Positions 15,983-24,335 of a DNA stretch of 64,000 bases are shown here, piece by piece. Position numbers and translations under genes: made by a program. The DNA is taken from the NCBI GenBank assembly GCA_963846165.1, contig CAWJUU010000011.1, forward strand, positions 62,001 through 126,000. Direction: 5' to 3'. Position 1 is the stretch's first letter. Every line of letters begins with the position of its first letter. The notes beneath the pieces are model-generated. The model did no database searches, was not told the DNA's origin, and worked only from the letters and a program-made list of their open reading frames with translations. The stretch comes from WHSW01 sp963846165 (lineage in GTDB: Bacteria; Actinomycetota; Thermoleophilia; Solirubrobacterales; 70-9).

Positions 15983-16018
15983 AGAGCACACAGTAGCGCT
16001 CTCTTGTGTTCTAGTCAA
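15983..16018 (-). promoter_or_regulatory. Promoter and candidate autoregulatory operator of the GntR-type gene
   Basis: On the minus strand, TTGACT (-35, 16013-16018) and TACTGT (-10, 15990-15995) are 17 bases apart. An imperfect inverted repeat, AGAACACA (16005-16012) and TGTGCTCT (15983-15990), lies between and over the -10 element, matching at seven of eight positions. This is where a GntR repressor would block its own promoter. The start codon at 15981 follows within a few bases of the expected transcription start. Confidence 0.45.
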
Positions 16019-16110
16019 GTAGCACAGTACCCAGGCACGGCAGCGCGGGACCTGCCGCCCACTTGCAGCCGTATCCCCGGCGACGGTCCATCCACACGAG
16101 GAGGAGCGAG

Positions 16111-17211
16111 ATGTCTTCGAAGCTGCGATCGGTGCTCGGGTCGGGGGTTGCGCTGGCGGCGTGCGCGCTGCTCGCACCCGCCGCCTCGGGCGATGGCCTG
16201 CCACTGCCGCTCGACGGCGCCGAGAACGCCGGCGTGCGGAGCCCTGACGGGTCATGGAGCTACGCGACAGTCGGCTGGAGCTATGACACTGTCCGCACCG
16301 GTGGCGACACCGAGGTGCTCCGGATCGCGACCGGGACCGGAGAAATCCAACGCTCGACCGGGCTCAACGGCGTCTACGGCATCCCGCTGGTCGCCTATGA
16401 CGGCACTGCGAGCGGGCTCTCCGCCGACGGCCGCACCCTGGTCCTGATCAGGCCGCGAACGACGTTTCCGCGTCAGCAGACGACGTTCGCCGAGTTCGAC
16501 GCCGAGCGCCTCAAGCTGCGCGGCGAGATCACGCTCCCGGGCGACTTCAGCTTCGACGCGCTCTCGCCCGACGGGCGGACGATGTACCTGATCCGCTACA
16601 CCGACCCGCGCGACCCGACCTCGTATCAGGTCCGCGCCTACGACCTCGCGCGCGACCGGCTGTTGCCCGATCCGATCATCGACCCGAACGAGAGCGGCGA
16701 GGAGATGGCGGGCCTGCCGCAGACGCGAGCGGTGAGCCCGGACGGCCGCTGGGCCTACACCCTCTACGACCCGATGGAGGGCAACGAGCACCCGCCGTTC
16801 ATCCACGCGCTCGACACGCAGCGGGGCACGGCGGTCTGCATCGACCTCGACTCGCTCACCGGCTTCCGCGACGTCTACCGGCTAGGGCTCGAGCCGAGCC
16901 CGGACGGGTCGAGCCTGGCGGTGGTCGATCGCGGCGCGGCCGTGGCGAGCGTGAACCTCGACACGTTCGAGGTCGGCGAGCCGCCAGCCGAGCCGACTGC
17001 TGCCACGACGAGCAGCGACGATGGAGGCGGGACGCCGTGGGCCGCGATCGCGGCGGGAGTCGCACTGCTGGCTGCCGCCTGCTCGGCGGTGGTGATCCGG
17101 CGCCGGCGCGGCGACGACGAGGTCGACGAGGCCGAGCTCGAACGGCTCGTCCGCCTCGACGCCGAGGCCCGCGGCGAGGAGAGCGACAGGGAGTGCGAGC
17201 CGGTCCGCTGA
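16111..17211 (+). CDS. Membrane-anchored beta-propeller-like protein
   Basis: 366 residues. The ATG at 16111 has an AGGAGGAG upstream. There is a signal peptide (about 1-26, ending in PAASG), then repeated SPDGR/SADGR segments (LSADGRTLVL, LSPDGRTMYL, VSPDGRWAYT, PSPDGSSLAV) of the WD40/TolB-like propeller type. A low-complexity linker leads to a single C-terminal membrane segment (about 308-328) followed by a charged cytoplasmic tail. No enzymatic motif is seen. It is first in a plus-strand group with an M14 peptidase, an ECF sigma factor and a probable anti-sigma factor, suggesting an envelope-sensing module; that is inference. Confidence 0.65.
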   Translation: MSSKLRSVLGSGVALAACALLAPAASGDGLPLPLDGAENAGVRSPDGSWSYATVGWSYDTVRTGGDTEVLRIATGTGEIQRSTGLNGVYGIPLVAYDGTASGLSADGRTLVLIRPRTTFPRQQTTFAEFDAERLKLRGEITLPGDFSFDALSPDGRTMYLIRYTDPRDPTSYQVRAYDLARDRLLPDPIIDPNESGEEMAGLPQTRAVSPDGRWAYTLYDPMEGNEHPPFIHALDTQRGTAVCIDLDSLTGFRDVYRLGLEPSPDGSSLAVVDRGAAVASVNLDTFEVGEPPAEPTAATTSSDDGGGTPWAAIAAGVALLAAACSAVVIRRRRGDDEVDEAELERLVRLDAEARGEESDRECEPVR

Positions 17212-18059
17212 TCGCGCTCGCGCTTGCCGGGCTTGCGGTGGCCGCCCTCGGGGTCCAGGGCTCCGGGGGCGGCGCCGCGCCGGCCGAGGTGGCGCCCACG
17301 GCCCGTCCGCGGCCGGAGCCCCCGCCGCACGGAGCGATGACGAAGCTCGAACGAGCGATTGCTCCGCGCCGCAATGTCATTCGGCGCACCAGCGTGACGA
17401 TCGGGCACTCCTCCGACGGTCGCCCGATCAACGCAATCGCGGTCAACGGGATACCGAACGACGGCAACGGTCGGAGCGCCGGGCCCATCGTGCTGGCGAT
17501 CGGTTGCATCCACGGCGACGAGTGCGCCGGCATCGCCGCCGTGCGACGGGCGTACTTCTGCCGCCGACCCGAAGGCGGTGACCTGGTCGTCGTCCGCAAC
17601 CTGAACCCCGACGGCCTCACCCTCAGAACCCGGCTCAACGCCCGGGGCGTCGACCTTAACCGCAACTTCGCCTCCGGCTGGCGGCCGATCGGCGCACCCG
17701 GCGATCCCGAGCATTCCGGCCCGGCGCCCTTCTCGGAGCCCGAGTCTCGGCTGGCTCGTCGGCTGATCCGGCGGCTGCGCCCCGATGTGACGATCTGGTT
17801 TCACCAGCAGGCCGAGCGGCTCGTCCGCGCCTGGGGCCCGAGCGTGCCGGCGGCTCGCACCTACGCTCGCCTTGCCGGGGAGCCGTTTCGGCGCCTGCCC
17901 TGGCTGGCCGGGACCGCCCCGAACTGGCAGAACCACCGCTTCGGAGGCACGAGCTCGTTCGTGGTCGAGCTGCCGGCGAGCGGCCCTTTGCACGCCGACC
18001 GCCACGGCCAGGCCATCCTCGGGCTCGCGGGCACCCTGATGCGGGGGCGGGATGGCTGA
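17193..18059 (+). CDS. Secreted M14-family zinc carboxypeptidase (MpaA-like)
   Basis: 288 residues from a GTG at 17193, which lies 19 bases inside the previous gene and gives an immediate signal peptide (VRAGPLIALALAGLAVAALG). Zinc-site HxxE is in GCIHGDECAG, followed by DLNRNF (the substrate-carboxylate Asn-Arg motif), a His in IWFHQQ and the catalytic Glu in SFVVELP. MpaA-type members cleave gamma-D-glutamyl-DAP bonds in murein peptides; this assignment is by resemblance. A possible alternative start, MTKLERA at about 17338, would lose the signal peptide. It overlaps the ECF sigma gene downstream. Confidence 0.82.
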   Translation: MRAGPLIALALAGLAVAALGVQGSGGGAAPAEVAPTARPRPEPPPHGAMTKLERAIAPRRNVIRRTSVTIGHSSDGRPINAIAVNGIPNDGNGRSAGPIVLAIGCIHGDECAGIAAVRRAYFCRRPEGGDLVVVRNLNPDGLTLRTRLNARGVDLNRNFASGWRPIGAPGDPEHSGPAPFSEPESRLARRLIRRLRPDVTIWFHQQAERLVRAWGPSVPAARTYARLAGEPFRRLPWLAGTAPNWQNHRFGGTSSFVVELPASGPLHADRHGQAILGLAGTLMRGRDG

Positions 18060-18678
18060 AGCCGTGGCCTTGCTTTGGCCGGGACAATTGCCGTTGGCGA
18101 TGAGCGTAGACCCGCTCTCCGAGCGCCTGACGAGCCTGCCGCGGCCGGGGCCGCTGCGCAGCCGCCGCGAGGGGTCGCTGATCCGAGAGGCGCAGCGCGG
18201 GTCCGCCGATGCGCTCGAGGAGCTCTTCCGCCGCCATTGGCGCCGCGTCCACCGCGCCGCCTATCTCGTCGTCGGCGACGCTGCCGCCGCCGAGGACATC
18301 GCCCAGGAGTCGTTCCTGGCGGCGATCCGGGCGCTCGACCGCTTCGACCGCCGGCGCCCATTCGGCCCCTGGCTGCACCGGATCACCGTCAACCGCGCGA
18401 TCGACTTCGCTCGTGCACGGGCGCTGCGGGCCGAGAGTGCCCTCTCGCCGACCGTGGAGGGCGTCGCGCCGCATCCCGACGCGATCTCCGACCAGCTCGT
18501 CGGCGCGCTCGCCGCGCTCTCGCCCGAGCACCGGGCGGTGATCGTGCTCCGCTACGTGCTCGAGTACACACCGGGCGAGATCGGCCAGATCCTGAGCCTG
18601 CCGCGCGGCACCGTCAACTCGCGCCTGCGCCGCGGCCTCGACCGGCTGCGGCCGGTGATCGAGGAGGAGGGCTCGTGA
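18052..18678 (+). CDS. ECF-type RNA polymerase sigma factor
   Basis: 208 residues. Region 2 contains DALEELFRRHWRRVHRAAYLVV-type sequence and AAAEDIAQESFLAAIRAL, with PFGPWLHRITVNRAIDFAR completing it (about residues 50-125). Region 4 has LSPEHRAVIVLRYVLEYTPGEIGQIL and GTVNSRLRRGLDRLR (about 160-205). The ATG at 18052 overlaps the stop of the M14 gene (ATGGCTGA); MSVDPLSERL at 18100 is an alternative start. A GTG overlap couples it to the next gene, the probable anti-sigma factor. The promoter set it controls cannot be told from this window. Confidence 0.9.
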   Translation: MAEAVALLWPGQLPLAMSVDPLSERLTSLPRPGPLRSRREGSLIREAQRGSADALEELFRRHWRRVHRAAYLVVGDAAAAEDIAQESFLAAIRALDRFDRRRPFGPWLHRITVNRAIDFARARALRAESALSPTVEGVAPHPDAISDQLVGALAALSPEHRAVIVLRYVLEYTPGEIGQILSLPRGTVNSRLRRGLDRLRPVIEEEGS

Positions 18679-19800
18679 GCTCCGACCCTGACCTCGGGCG
18701 GCGGATACGTGAGATCGAGGTGCCGAGCGAGGCCGAGGCCGAGGACCGGTCCTGGGACGTTGTCCGCGCCGCGTACGCCGAGCGCAGCCCGGCGCCCGCC
18801 GCGCACCGAACCCGCCGCCTTGCGCTCGCGGTCAGCGGCGGCTTCGTCGTACTCGCGATCGCGCTCAGCCCCGCCGGTGCCAAGGTCGGCGACCTGGTCT
18901 CCGACGTGGTCGGGATCGGCGAGGAGGACGCGAAACCGGCGCTGCGCTCGTTGCCTGCCGCCGGCGAGCTCCTGGTCGAGTCCGAGCAGGGCCCCTGGAT
19001 CGTTCGCGAGGACGGCTCGAAGCGGTTGCTCGGCGACTACGGGCAGGCGACCTGGTCGCAGCCGCGGGGTCTTTATGTCGCGGTGACCGACGGCAGAGAT
19101 CTGCTTGCGATCGAGCCCGACGGAACCGCGCACTGGTCGATCCACGCGCCTGGGCCGGTACACGACCCGCGATGGTCGCCGAGCGGCTTTCGGATCGCCT
19201 ACCGCGCGGGTGACGATCTTTGGGTCGTTAACGGCGACGGCGTGGCCGAGCGGCTCGTTGCGCGCGGCGTCGCCCCCACAGCGGCGGCGTGGAGGACTGC
19301 CGTGGACTCGAAGCTCGCAGCGGCCGCTTCCAAGGTCGGCGACCACGTGCTCACCTACCTGACCTCGGACGCGGAGTACGGAGCGTGGACGTCGACACCG
19401 GTGAGCGTGTGAACACGACGCCCCGCGACATCGAACTTCTCACCACACCTACGTCCACGGCCGGCGAGGTGGTGGGGCCGGCCATGTCGCCAGATGGGGA
19501 GTCTCTCGCCACGATCCAGCCGGCGAAAGGAGGCAGCAAGCTCAGCTCTCCGGCGAATCGCGGATGGCGGAACGCCGCGTCCTCTTCCCCGCCCGTGGCG
19601 AGCTCACCGGCCCGACCTGGTCGCCCGACGGCCGTTGGCTGCTCGTGGGCTGGCCCGCGGCGGATCAATGGCTGTTCATCCAGACCGGCCGGCCCGGTCG
19701 CGTGGTCGCCTTCGACAACATCTCCGAGCAGTTCGACCCGGGCGGCACCGGCGTAGCGGCCTTCCCGCGGGTCAGCGGTTGGATCCTCCCGCAGCGCTGA
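18675..19800 (+). pseudogene. Probable anti-sigma factor with propeller-like sensor domain, frameshifted twice
   Basis: Starts with GTG overlapping the sigma gene stop. The first frame gives a short cytoplasmic part, one membrane segment (about residues 52-68, ALAVSGGFVVLAIALSPAG) and then an extracytoplasmic domain with WSPSGFRIAY-type blades. The frame breaks near 19385-19400: the homologous continuation VDVDTGERV...TTPRDIELLTT is in a second frame. It breaks again near 19525-19545, with WSPDGRWLLVGWPAADQWLF and the ending SGWILPQR in a third frame. Repaired length is about 375 residues. The anti-sigma role is inferred from position and layout; no zinc-binding HxxxCxxC is visible. True decay and base errors cannot be distinguished. 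Confidence 0.65.
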
Positions 19801-19854
19801 GATCGCGGGCGTCGCTCGAGCCGCGGTTCTGTCCGGTGGCGCTTCTACTCTGTA

Positions 19855-19868
19855 CGAACATATGTTCG
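19855..19868 (+). promoter_or_regulatory. LexA/SOS box overlapping the start of the DUF222-HNH gene
   Basis: CGAACATATGTTCG is a perfect 14-base palindrome and an exact match to the Gram-positive/actinobacterial LexA consensus (CGAAC-N4-GTTCG). The start ATG of the following gene (19862-19864) is inside it. A -10-like TACTCT lies at 19846-19851, so LexA would cover the transcription start. The gene is therefore predicted to be induced by DNA damage. Confidence 0.8.
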
Positions 19869-21217
19869 ATGCCGATCCCAACCAACTCTCCGGCTCTCCC
19901 GAGCCGTCGAACCCCCAGCTCCAGGCCCTCCCGCTCGAACTGATCGAGCGAGAGATCGAGGCGCTGGCGGCGCAGGTCAACGCCGGCAGCGCCCGCTGGC
20001 TCGAGCTGGTCGCCGAGTTCGACCGCCGCGAGGGCTGGGGCGGGACCGGCTGTCGCTCGACCTCCGAATGGGTCGCCTGGCGCTGCGCGCTCACACCGCG
20101 CTCGGCGCGCGAGCACGTCCGCGTCGCACGCGCGCTTCCCGAGTTGCCGCTGATCCGCGAGTCCTTCATCCGCGGCGAGCTCAGCTACTCGAAGGTCCGA
20201 GCGCTGACTCGCGTCGCCGAGACCCAGAGCGACGCCGATCTGCTCGAGCTCGCCCGCCACGCGACCGCCGCTCAGCTCGAGCGCATGGTGCGCGCCGCGC
20301 GCCGGGTGACCGCCGCCGAGGCCGACGAGGCGCAGCGCGCAAGCTACCTCCGCTGGTCCTGGGACGACGAGGACGGCTGCCTCCACATCGACGCCAAGCT
20401 GCCACCCGAAGAGGGTGCGCTGTTCCTGCGGGCGCTCGAGTGCGCGCGCGAAGCACTCCATCAGCAGCACCTGGACGGTTCCGCGGAGCCGCTTGCCGCC
20501 ACTGAGCCGAGCGGTTCCGCGGAACCGCCTCCCCGGCCATCCGTCACCAACGCCGAGTCGTTCGCCGCGATGGCCGAGGCGAGCCTCGCCCGGCCACCCA
20601 ACGGCCTCCCGGGCGGTCAGCGTTACCAGGTGCTGCTCCACGTCGACGCCGAGACCTTGGCGGCCGATGAGCCGGGCGCGAGCGTGCACGGCCCTGGCGC
20701 CTGCGCGCTCGAGAACGGGCCCGGGATCTCACCCGAGACGGCACGCCGGCTCGCCTGCGACGCCTCAGTGGTCGGTGTTGTCTCCGCCGGAGGCAAGCCG
20801 CTGAGCGTCGGCCGGCGGACGAGGACAATCCCACCCTCGATCCGCCGGGCGCTGCTCGCGCGCGACGGTCGCTGCCAATTCCCGGGCTGCGAGCGGCATC
20901 GGTTCGTCGATGCCCACCACATCACCAACTGGGCCCACGGTGGCGAGACGGCTCTCGACAATCTCGTCCTGCTCTGCAGGCGCCATCACAGGCTCGTGCA
21001 CGAGGGAGGCTTCTCGGTCGAACCGAACGGTGGCGGCGGCGCGCGCTTTCGACGACCCGGTGGCGGACCGATTCCGGCCGCGCCGAAGCCGCGGCCGGCG
21101 ACCGCACCGCGGCTCGCTCGCACCGGTTCTCCCCTTGCGGGAACGGGCGAGAAGATGGACTTGGCCGCCTGTGTCGACGCCGTCCTGAGCGCCGGCTCCT
21201 CCCCGCCGGGCTCTTAG
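19862..21217 (+). CDS. DUF222 and HNH endonuclease protein (13E12-repeat family)
   Basis: 451 residues. DUF222 occupies about residues 30-250 (STSEWVAWRCALTPRSAREHV, ARALPELPLIRESFIRGELSYSKV split here by family convention). The HNH domain is at about 335-378: RCQFPGC, then DAHHITNWAHGGET and NLVLLCRRHH. These proteins are abundant in actinobacteria, and mycobacterial 13E12 members are LexA-regulated; their cellular role is unclear. The LexA box over the start codon implies SOS induction and possibly a leaderless message, since no Shine-Dalgarno is seen. The segment at about 200-225 is Pro/Ala/Glu-rich with a GSAEP repeat. The stop codon overlaps that of the convergent fetB-like gene. Confidence 0.88.
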   Translation: MFDADPNQLSGSPEPSNPQLQALPLELIEREIEALAAQVNAGSARWLELVAEFDRREGWGGTGCRSTSEWVAWRCALTPRSAREHVRVARALPELPLIRESFIRGELSYSKVRALTRVAETQSDADLLELARHATAAQLERMVRAARRVTAAEADEAQRASYLRWSWDDEDGCLHIDAKLPPEEGALFLRALECAREALHQQHLDGSAEPLAATEPSGSAEPPPRPSVTNAESFAAMAEASLARPPNGLPGGQRYQVLLHVDAETLAADEPGASVHGPGACALENGPGISPETARRLACDASVVGVVSAGGKPLSVGRRTRTIPPSIRRALLARDGRCQFPGCERHRFVDAHHITNWAHGGETALDNLVLLCRRHHRLVHEGGFSVEPNGGGGARFRRPGGGPIPAAPKPRPATAPRLARTGSPLAGTGEKMDLAACVDAVLSAGSSPPGS

Positions 21218-21993
21218 GGCTCGGGCGGCTCGCGGAGCTGGTGCGCCGGCGTGAAGAAGCTGCGGTAGGCGAGCGACGTTGCGATCAGGGCCGAGAGCGC
21301 GACGCTGCCGAGCAGCACCCAGAGCAGGATCAGCTGCAGGCGGACGGCGTCGATCGGGTCGGCGCCGGCGAGCAGCATGCCGACCATCGTCCCGGGGAAG
21401 AAGATCAGCCCGGTCGTCTTCGTCTGGTCGATGAGCGCGATCGTGCCCGAGCGCAGGCTGCGGCGCAGGCTCGGCGCTCCGGCGACCGTGGAGGTCGCCC
21501 CGAGCGCCAGCGTCGCCTCGATTTCGCGCGCGCGATCGGTCATCTCATCGCCGAGGCGGTTGAGCGCGACCGCCGCGGCCGTCATCGCGTTGCCGATCAC
21601 CATCCCGCCGACCGGGACCAAGTAGCGCGGCTCGGGCTCGAAGACTCCGAGCGCGACGACCAGCCCCAGCGTGGCGAGGCCGGCGACGCCGAGCGCGGTC
21701 AGCAATGGCCAAAAGGCGTTGGGCACACGCTTGGCGCGCCGGCGCGCGGTGAAGGCGCCGAAGAGCACCATCACCGCGATCAGGGCGAAGACCAGCGCCA
21801 GGCTGTCCTCGTCGAAGATCGCCTGGATCACGTAGCCGATCGCAATCAGCTGCAGCAACGAGCGGATCACCGCGACTCCGATCTCCTGCTCGAGATCGGC
21901 GCGGCGCCAGAAAGAGACCGCGAGCGCGACGGCGACCAGCACCAGGCTCGCGGCGACCTCGCCGACGCTGACGTCGATCCCGGCCGCTCCCAT
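21214..21993 (-). CDS. ABC transporter permease, FetB/UPF0014 family
   Basis: 259 residues with about seven membrane segments. The UPF0014 signature is clear: RSLLQLIAIGYVIQAIF near residue 44-60, GNAMTAAAVALNRL near 135, then ATLALGATS and TKTTGLIFFPGTMVGMLLAGADP. In E. coli FetAB exports iron and protects against oxidative stress; relatives may carry other metals. It overlaps the ATPase gene by one base (TGATG), so the two form a two-gene operon. The stop codon overlaps that of the DUF222-HNH gene on the other strand. Confidence 0.85.
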   Translation of the reverse strand: MGAAGIDVSVGEVAASLVLVAVALAVSFWRRADLEQEIGVAVIRSLLQLIAIGYVIQAIFDEDSLALVFALIAVMVLFGAFTARRRAKRVPNAFWPLLTALGVAGLATLGLVVALGVFEPEPRYLVPVGGMVIGNAMTAAAVALNRLGDEMTDRAREIEATLALGATSTVAGAPSLRRSLRSGTIALIDQTKTTGLIFFPGTMVGMLLAGADPIDAVRLQLILLWVLLGSVALSALIATSLAYRSFFTPAHQLREPPEP

Positions 21994-22661
21994 CAGCTCA
22001 CCCCCGCCCCGAGCAGCTCGCTGGTGGGGCCCTGCTCGAGCGCCCGCCCGGCATCAATGCGGACCAGCCACTCCGACATCCGGCGCGCCTGGTCGAGGTC
22101 GTGGGTGACGAAGACGAGCGAGAGCTCGAGCCGCTCGCGGAGCTCGAACAGCGTCTCCTCGACCGCCCCGGTGGCCTCCGCGTCGAGCGCCGAGGTGGGC
22201 TCGTCGAGAAGCAGCGTCGCGGGCTCGAGCGCGAGCGCGCGAGCGAGCATCGCACGCTGCTGCTCGCCGACCGAGAGCTTTGCTGCGTCGCGCGCGGCGA
22301 AGCTGGCGTCGAGACCGGCGAGGTCGAGCAGCCTCGGCACGTCGGGGTCGCGACCGGCCAGATCGGCGGCGAAGCGGATGTTGTCGTCGACTGTGCCTTC
22401 GAGCAGCGCCGGAAGCTGTGGCACGAGGCCGACCTCTCGGCGCAACTCGAGCGGGTCGCACTTGCAGATGTCTGCGCCGCGGTAGCGGACCGTCCCGGAA
22501 TCGGGATCGGCGAGCCGGTCGCAGAGCCGCAGGACCGTGGACTTGCCCGAGCCCGACGGGCCCGCGAGGCAGGTCGCCCCGGTCGGGATCAGGGCGCTGA
22601 GCTCGCGCAGCACGGGCTTGCCCGCCCGGGCCAGGGAGATGCCTTCGAGCTCGAACAGCAT
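21993..22661 (-). CDS. ABC transporter ATPase, FetA-like
   Basis: 222 residues from ATG at 22661. Walker A GPSGSGKST at residues 34-42, Q-loop LVPQLPALLEGTV, signature LSVGEQQR, Walker B TLLLDEPTSALD, and His switch VFVTHD. It energises the adjacent FetB-type permease. A CKCD motif near residue 68 (ADICKCDPLELRR) might bind metal; that is speculation. The start lies only 17 bases from the divergent ligase gene. Confidence 0.85.
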   Translation of the reverse strand: MLFELEGISLARAGKPVLRELSALIPTGATCLAGPSGSGKSTVLRLCDRLADPDSGTVRYRGADICKCDPLELRREVGLVPQLPALLEGTVDDNIRFAADLAGRDPDVPRLLDLAGLDASFAARDAAKLSVGEQQRAMLARALALEPATLLLDEPTSALDAEATGAVEETLFELRERLELSLVFVTHDLDQARRMSEWLVRIDAGRALEQGPTSELLGAGVS

Positions 22662-22678
22662 GCTGCGATTATCGGCGT

Positions 22679-23717
22679 ATGGCCAGTCGCGAGCAGCTGC
22701 CCCGAAACCTCGAGCCGATGCTCGCGACCCCGGCGCCCAAACCTCCCACCGGCGACGAGTGGGCATTCGAGGTCAAGTGGGACGGCGTACGCGCGCTCGC
22801 CTACGTCGAGAACGGTCGGCGTCCGGATCTCGGCCCGCCGAGGCGCCGACGCCACCCCGCGCTATCCCGAGCTTGCGGCGCTCGCCGAAGCACTGGCGGG
22901 CAGCGAAGCGATCCTCGACGGCGAGATCGTCGCCTTCGACGATGCCGGGCGCCCGAGCTTTCAGCTCCTGCAGCGGCGGATGGGCCTGTCGAAGGAGGAG
23001 CGGATTCGCCAGCGGGCGGCGGAGACACCGGTCACCTACGTCGCCTTCGACCTGCTCTGGCTCGACGGACGCTCGACTCTCGCCGAGTCCTACGAGCAGC
23101 GGCGCGAGTTGCTCGCCGACCTCGGCCTCGACGGGCCGAATTGGCAGGCCCCGCGCCACCACGTCGGCGAGGGCGAGCAGCTGTGGCGGGTTGTCCGCGA
23201 GCGCGACCTCGAGGGCATCGTTGCCAAGCGGCTCGGCAGTCCCTACCGGCCCGGGCAGCGCAGCCGCGAGTGGGTCAAGGTCAGAAACCGCCGCGGCCAG
23301 GAGCTCGTGATCGGCGGCTGGATGCCCGGCGAGGGAACCCGTGGCGGGCGGGTCGGCTCGCTGCTCGTCGGACACTGGGACGCGACCCCGGCCGAGGCCG
23401 AGCGCCTGGGACGCGAGCAGCGGCTCGTGTACGCCGGCGGCGTTGGCACCGGCTTCACCCAGGCGATGCTCGACGAGCTCACCGCACAGCTCGAGCCACT
23501 TCGCCGCGACGAGTCTCCGTTCGTGCTCGGTGAGGACCCGAAGGTCAAGTACGCGCAGCGCGCCCGCGACCGCGGCGCGGGCCCTGTCTGGGTCGAGCCG
23601 GCGCTCGTTTGCGAGGTCGAGTTCACCGAATGGACCCGCGAGGGCACCCTGCGCCAGCCGTCGTTCAAGGGTCTGCGAGACGACAAGGACCCACGCGAGG
23701 TCGTCCGCGAAAGCTAG
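22679..23717 (+). pseudogene. ligD: ATP-dependent DNA ligase (LigD ligase domain type), one frameshift
   Basis: Seals breaks in non-homologous end joining. The first frame begins MASREQLPRNLEPMLATPAP and holds the adenylation motif EVKWDG (Lys near residue 33). After AYVENGR the homologous continuation VRISARRGADATPRYPEL is in another frame, so one extra base lies around 22811-22820. From there the frame runs cleanly through DGEIVAFDD, EGIVAKRL, WVKVRN and the OB-fold to 23717. Repaired length is about 345 residues: ligase and OB domains only, with the polymerase domain on its own gene at 25229. It may be intact in the living cell if the extra base is an error. Confidence 0.85.
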
Positions 23718-23748
23718 CCGCGGGAGCTACCCTGCCCGAGGAGCAGCG

Positions 23749-24252
23749 ATGACGGCGGCGCGCAGCTACAGCGATGCGAACGCGTTCCAGCGCCTGCTGC
23801 GCAGCTTCGCCGCCAGCGGCCCCGGCTCGTGGCTGTTCGCCCGGCTGCTGCACCACATCGATCGCCCGGTCTACCGGCTCAGCGGCGGCAGGCACACCTT
23901 CGCGTCGATGGTCTCGGGACTGCCGGTGGCGATGATCACCACGACCGGCGCCCGCTCCGGCCTGCCGCGGACGGTCCCGGTCCTCGGGCTTCCGACCCCC
24001 GACGGGCTGGCGGTGATCGCCTCAAACTACGGCCAGGAACGCCATCCCGGCTGGTACTACAACCTCCGCGCCGACCCCAGCGGCGAGGTCGACTTCGACG
24101 GCGCCCGGCAGCGCTTTCGGGCGGTCGAGGCGGTCGGCCCGCAGCGCGAGCGGATCTGGCAACAGGGCCTGCGCGTCTATCCGGGGTGGTCGCAGTACGA
24201 GCGCCGGGCGTCACACCGGCGGATCGTGATCTTCGTGCTCGAACCCGCCTGA
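23749..24252 (+). CDS. Nitroreductase-family deazaflavin-dependent oxidoreductase
   Basis: 167 residues from ATG at 23749 with GAGGAG eight bases upstream. The core VSGLPVAMITTTGARSGLPRTVPV, then DGLAVIASNYGQERHPGWYYNLRADP, is diagnostic of the DDN-type split beta-barrel family (F420H2-dependent reductases), common in actinobacteria. Substrate unknown. It lies between the ligase and ku genes, all on the plus strand; whether it takes part in DNA repair or is a passenger cannot be told. No signal peptide. Confidence 0.82.
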   Translation: MTAARSYSDANAFQRLLRSFAASGPGSWLFARLLHHIDRPVYRLSGGRHTFASMVSGLPVAMITTTGARSGLPRTVPVLGLPTPDGLAVIASNYGQERHPGWYYNLRADPSGEVDFDGARQRFRAVEAVGPQRERIWQQGLRVYPGWSQYERRASHRRIVIFVLEPA

Positions 24253-24335
24253 GCGGCGCGGCCGGGTCGCAAGATCGCGTTCGGCAGCCCCGGCGGGCAG
24301 GATTGCACCGGTAATCTGGGGTACTTAGAGGAACG

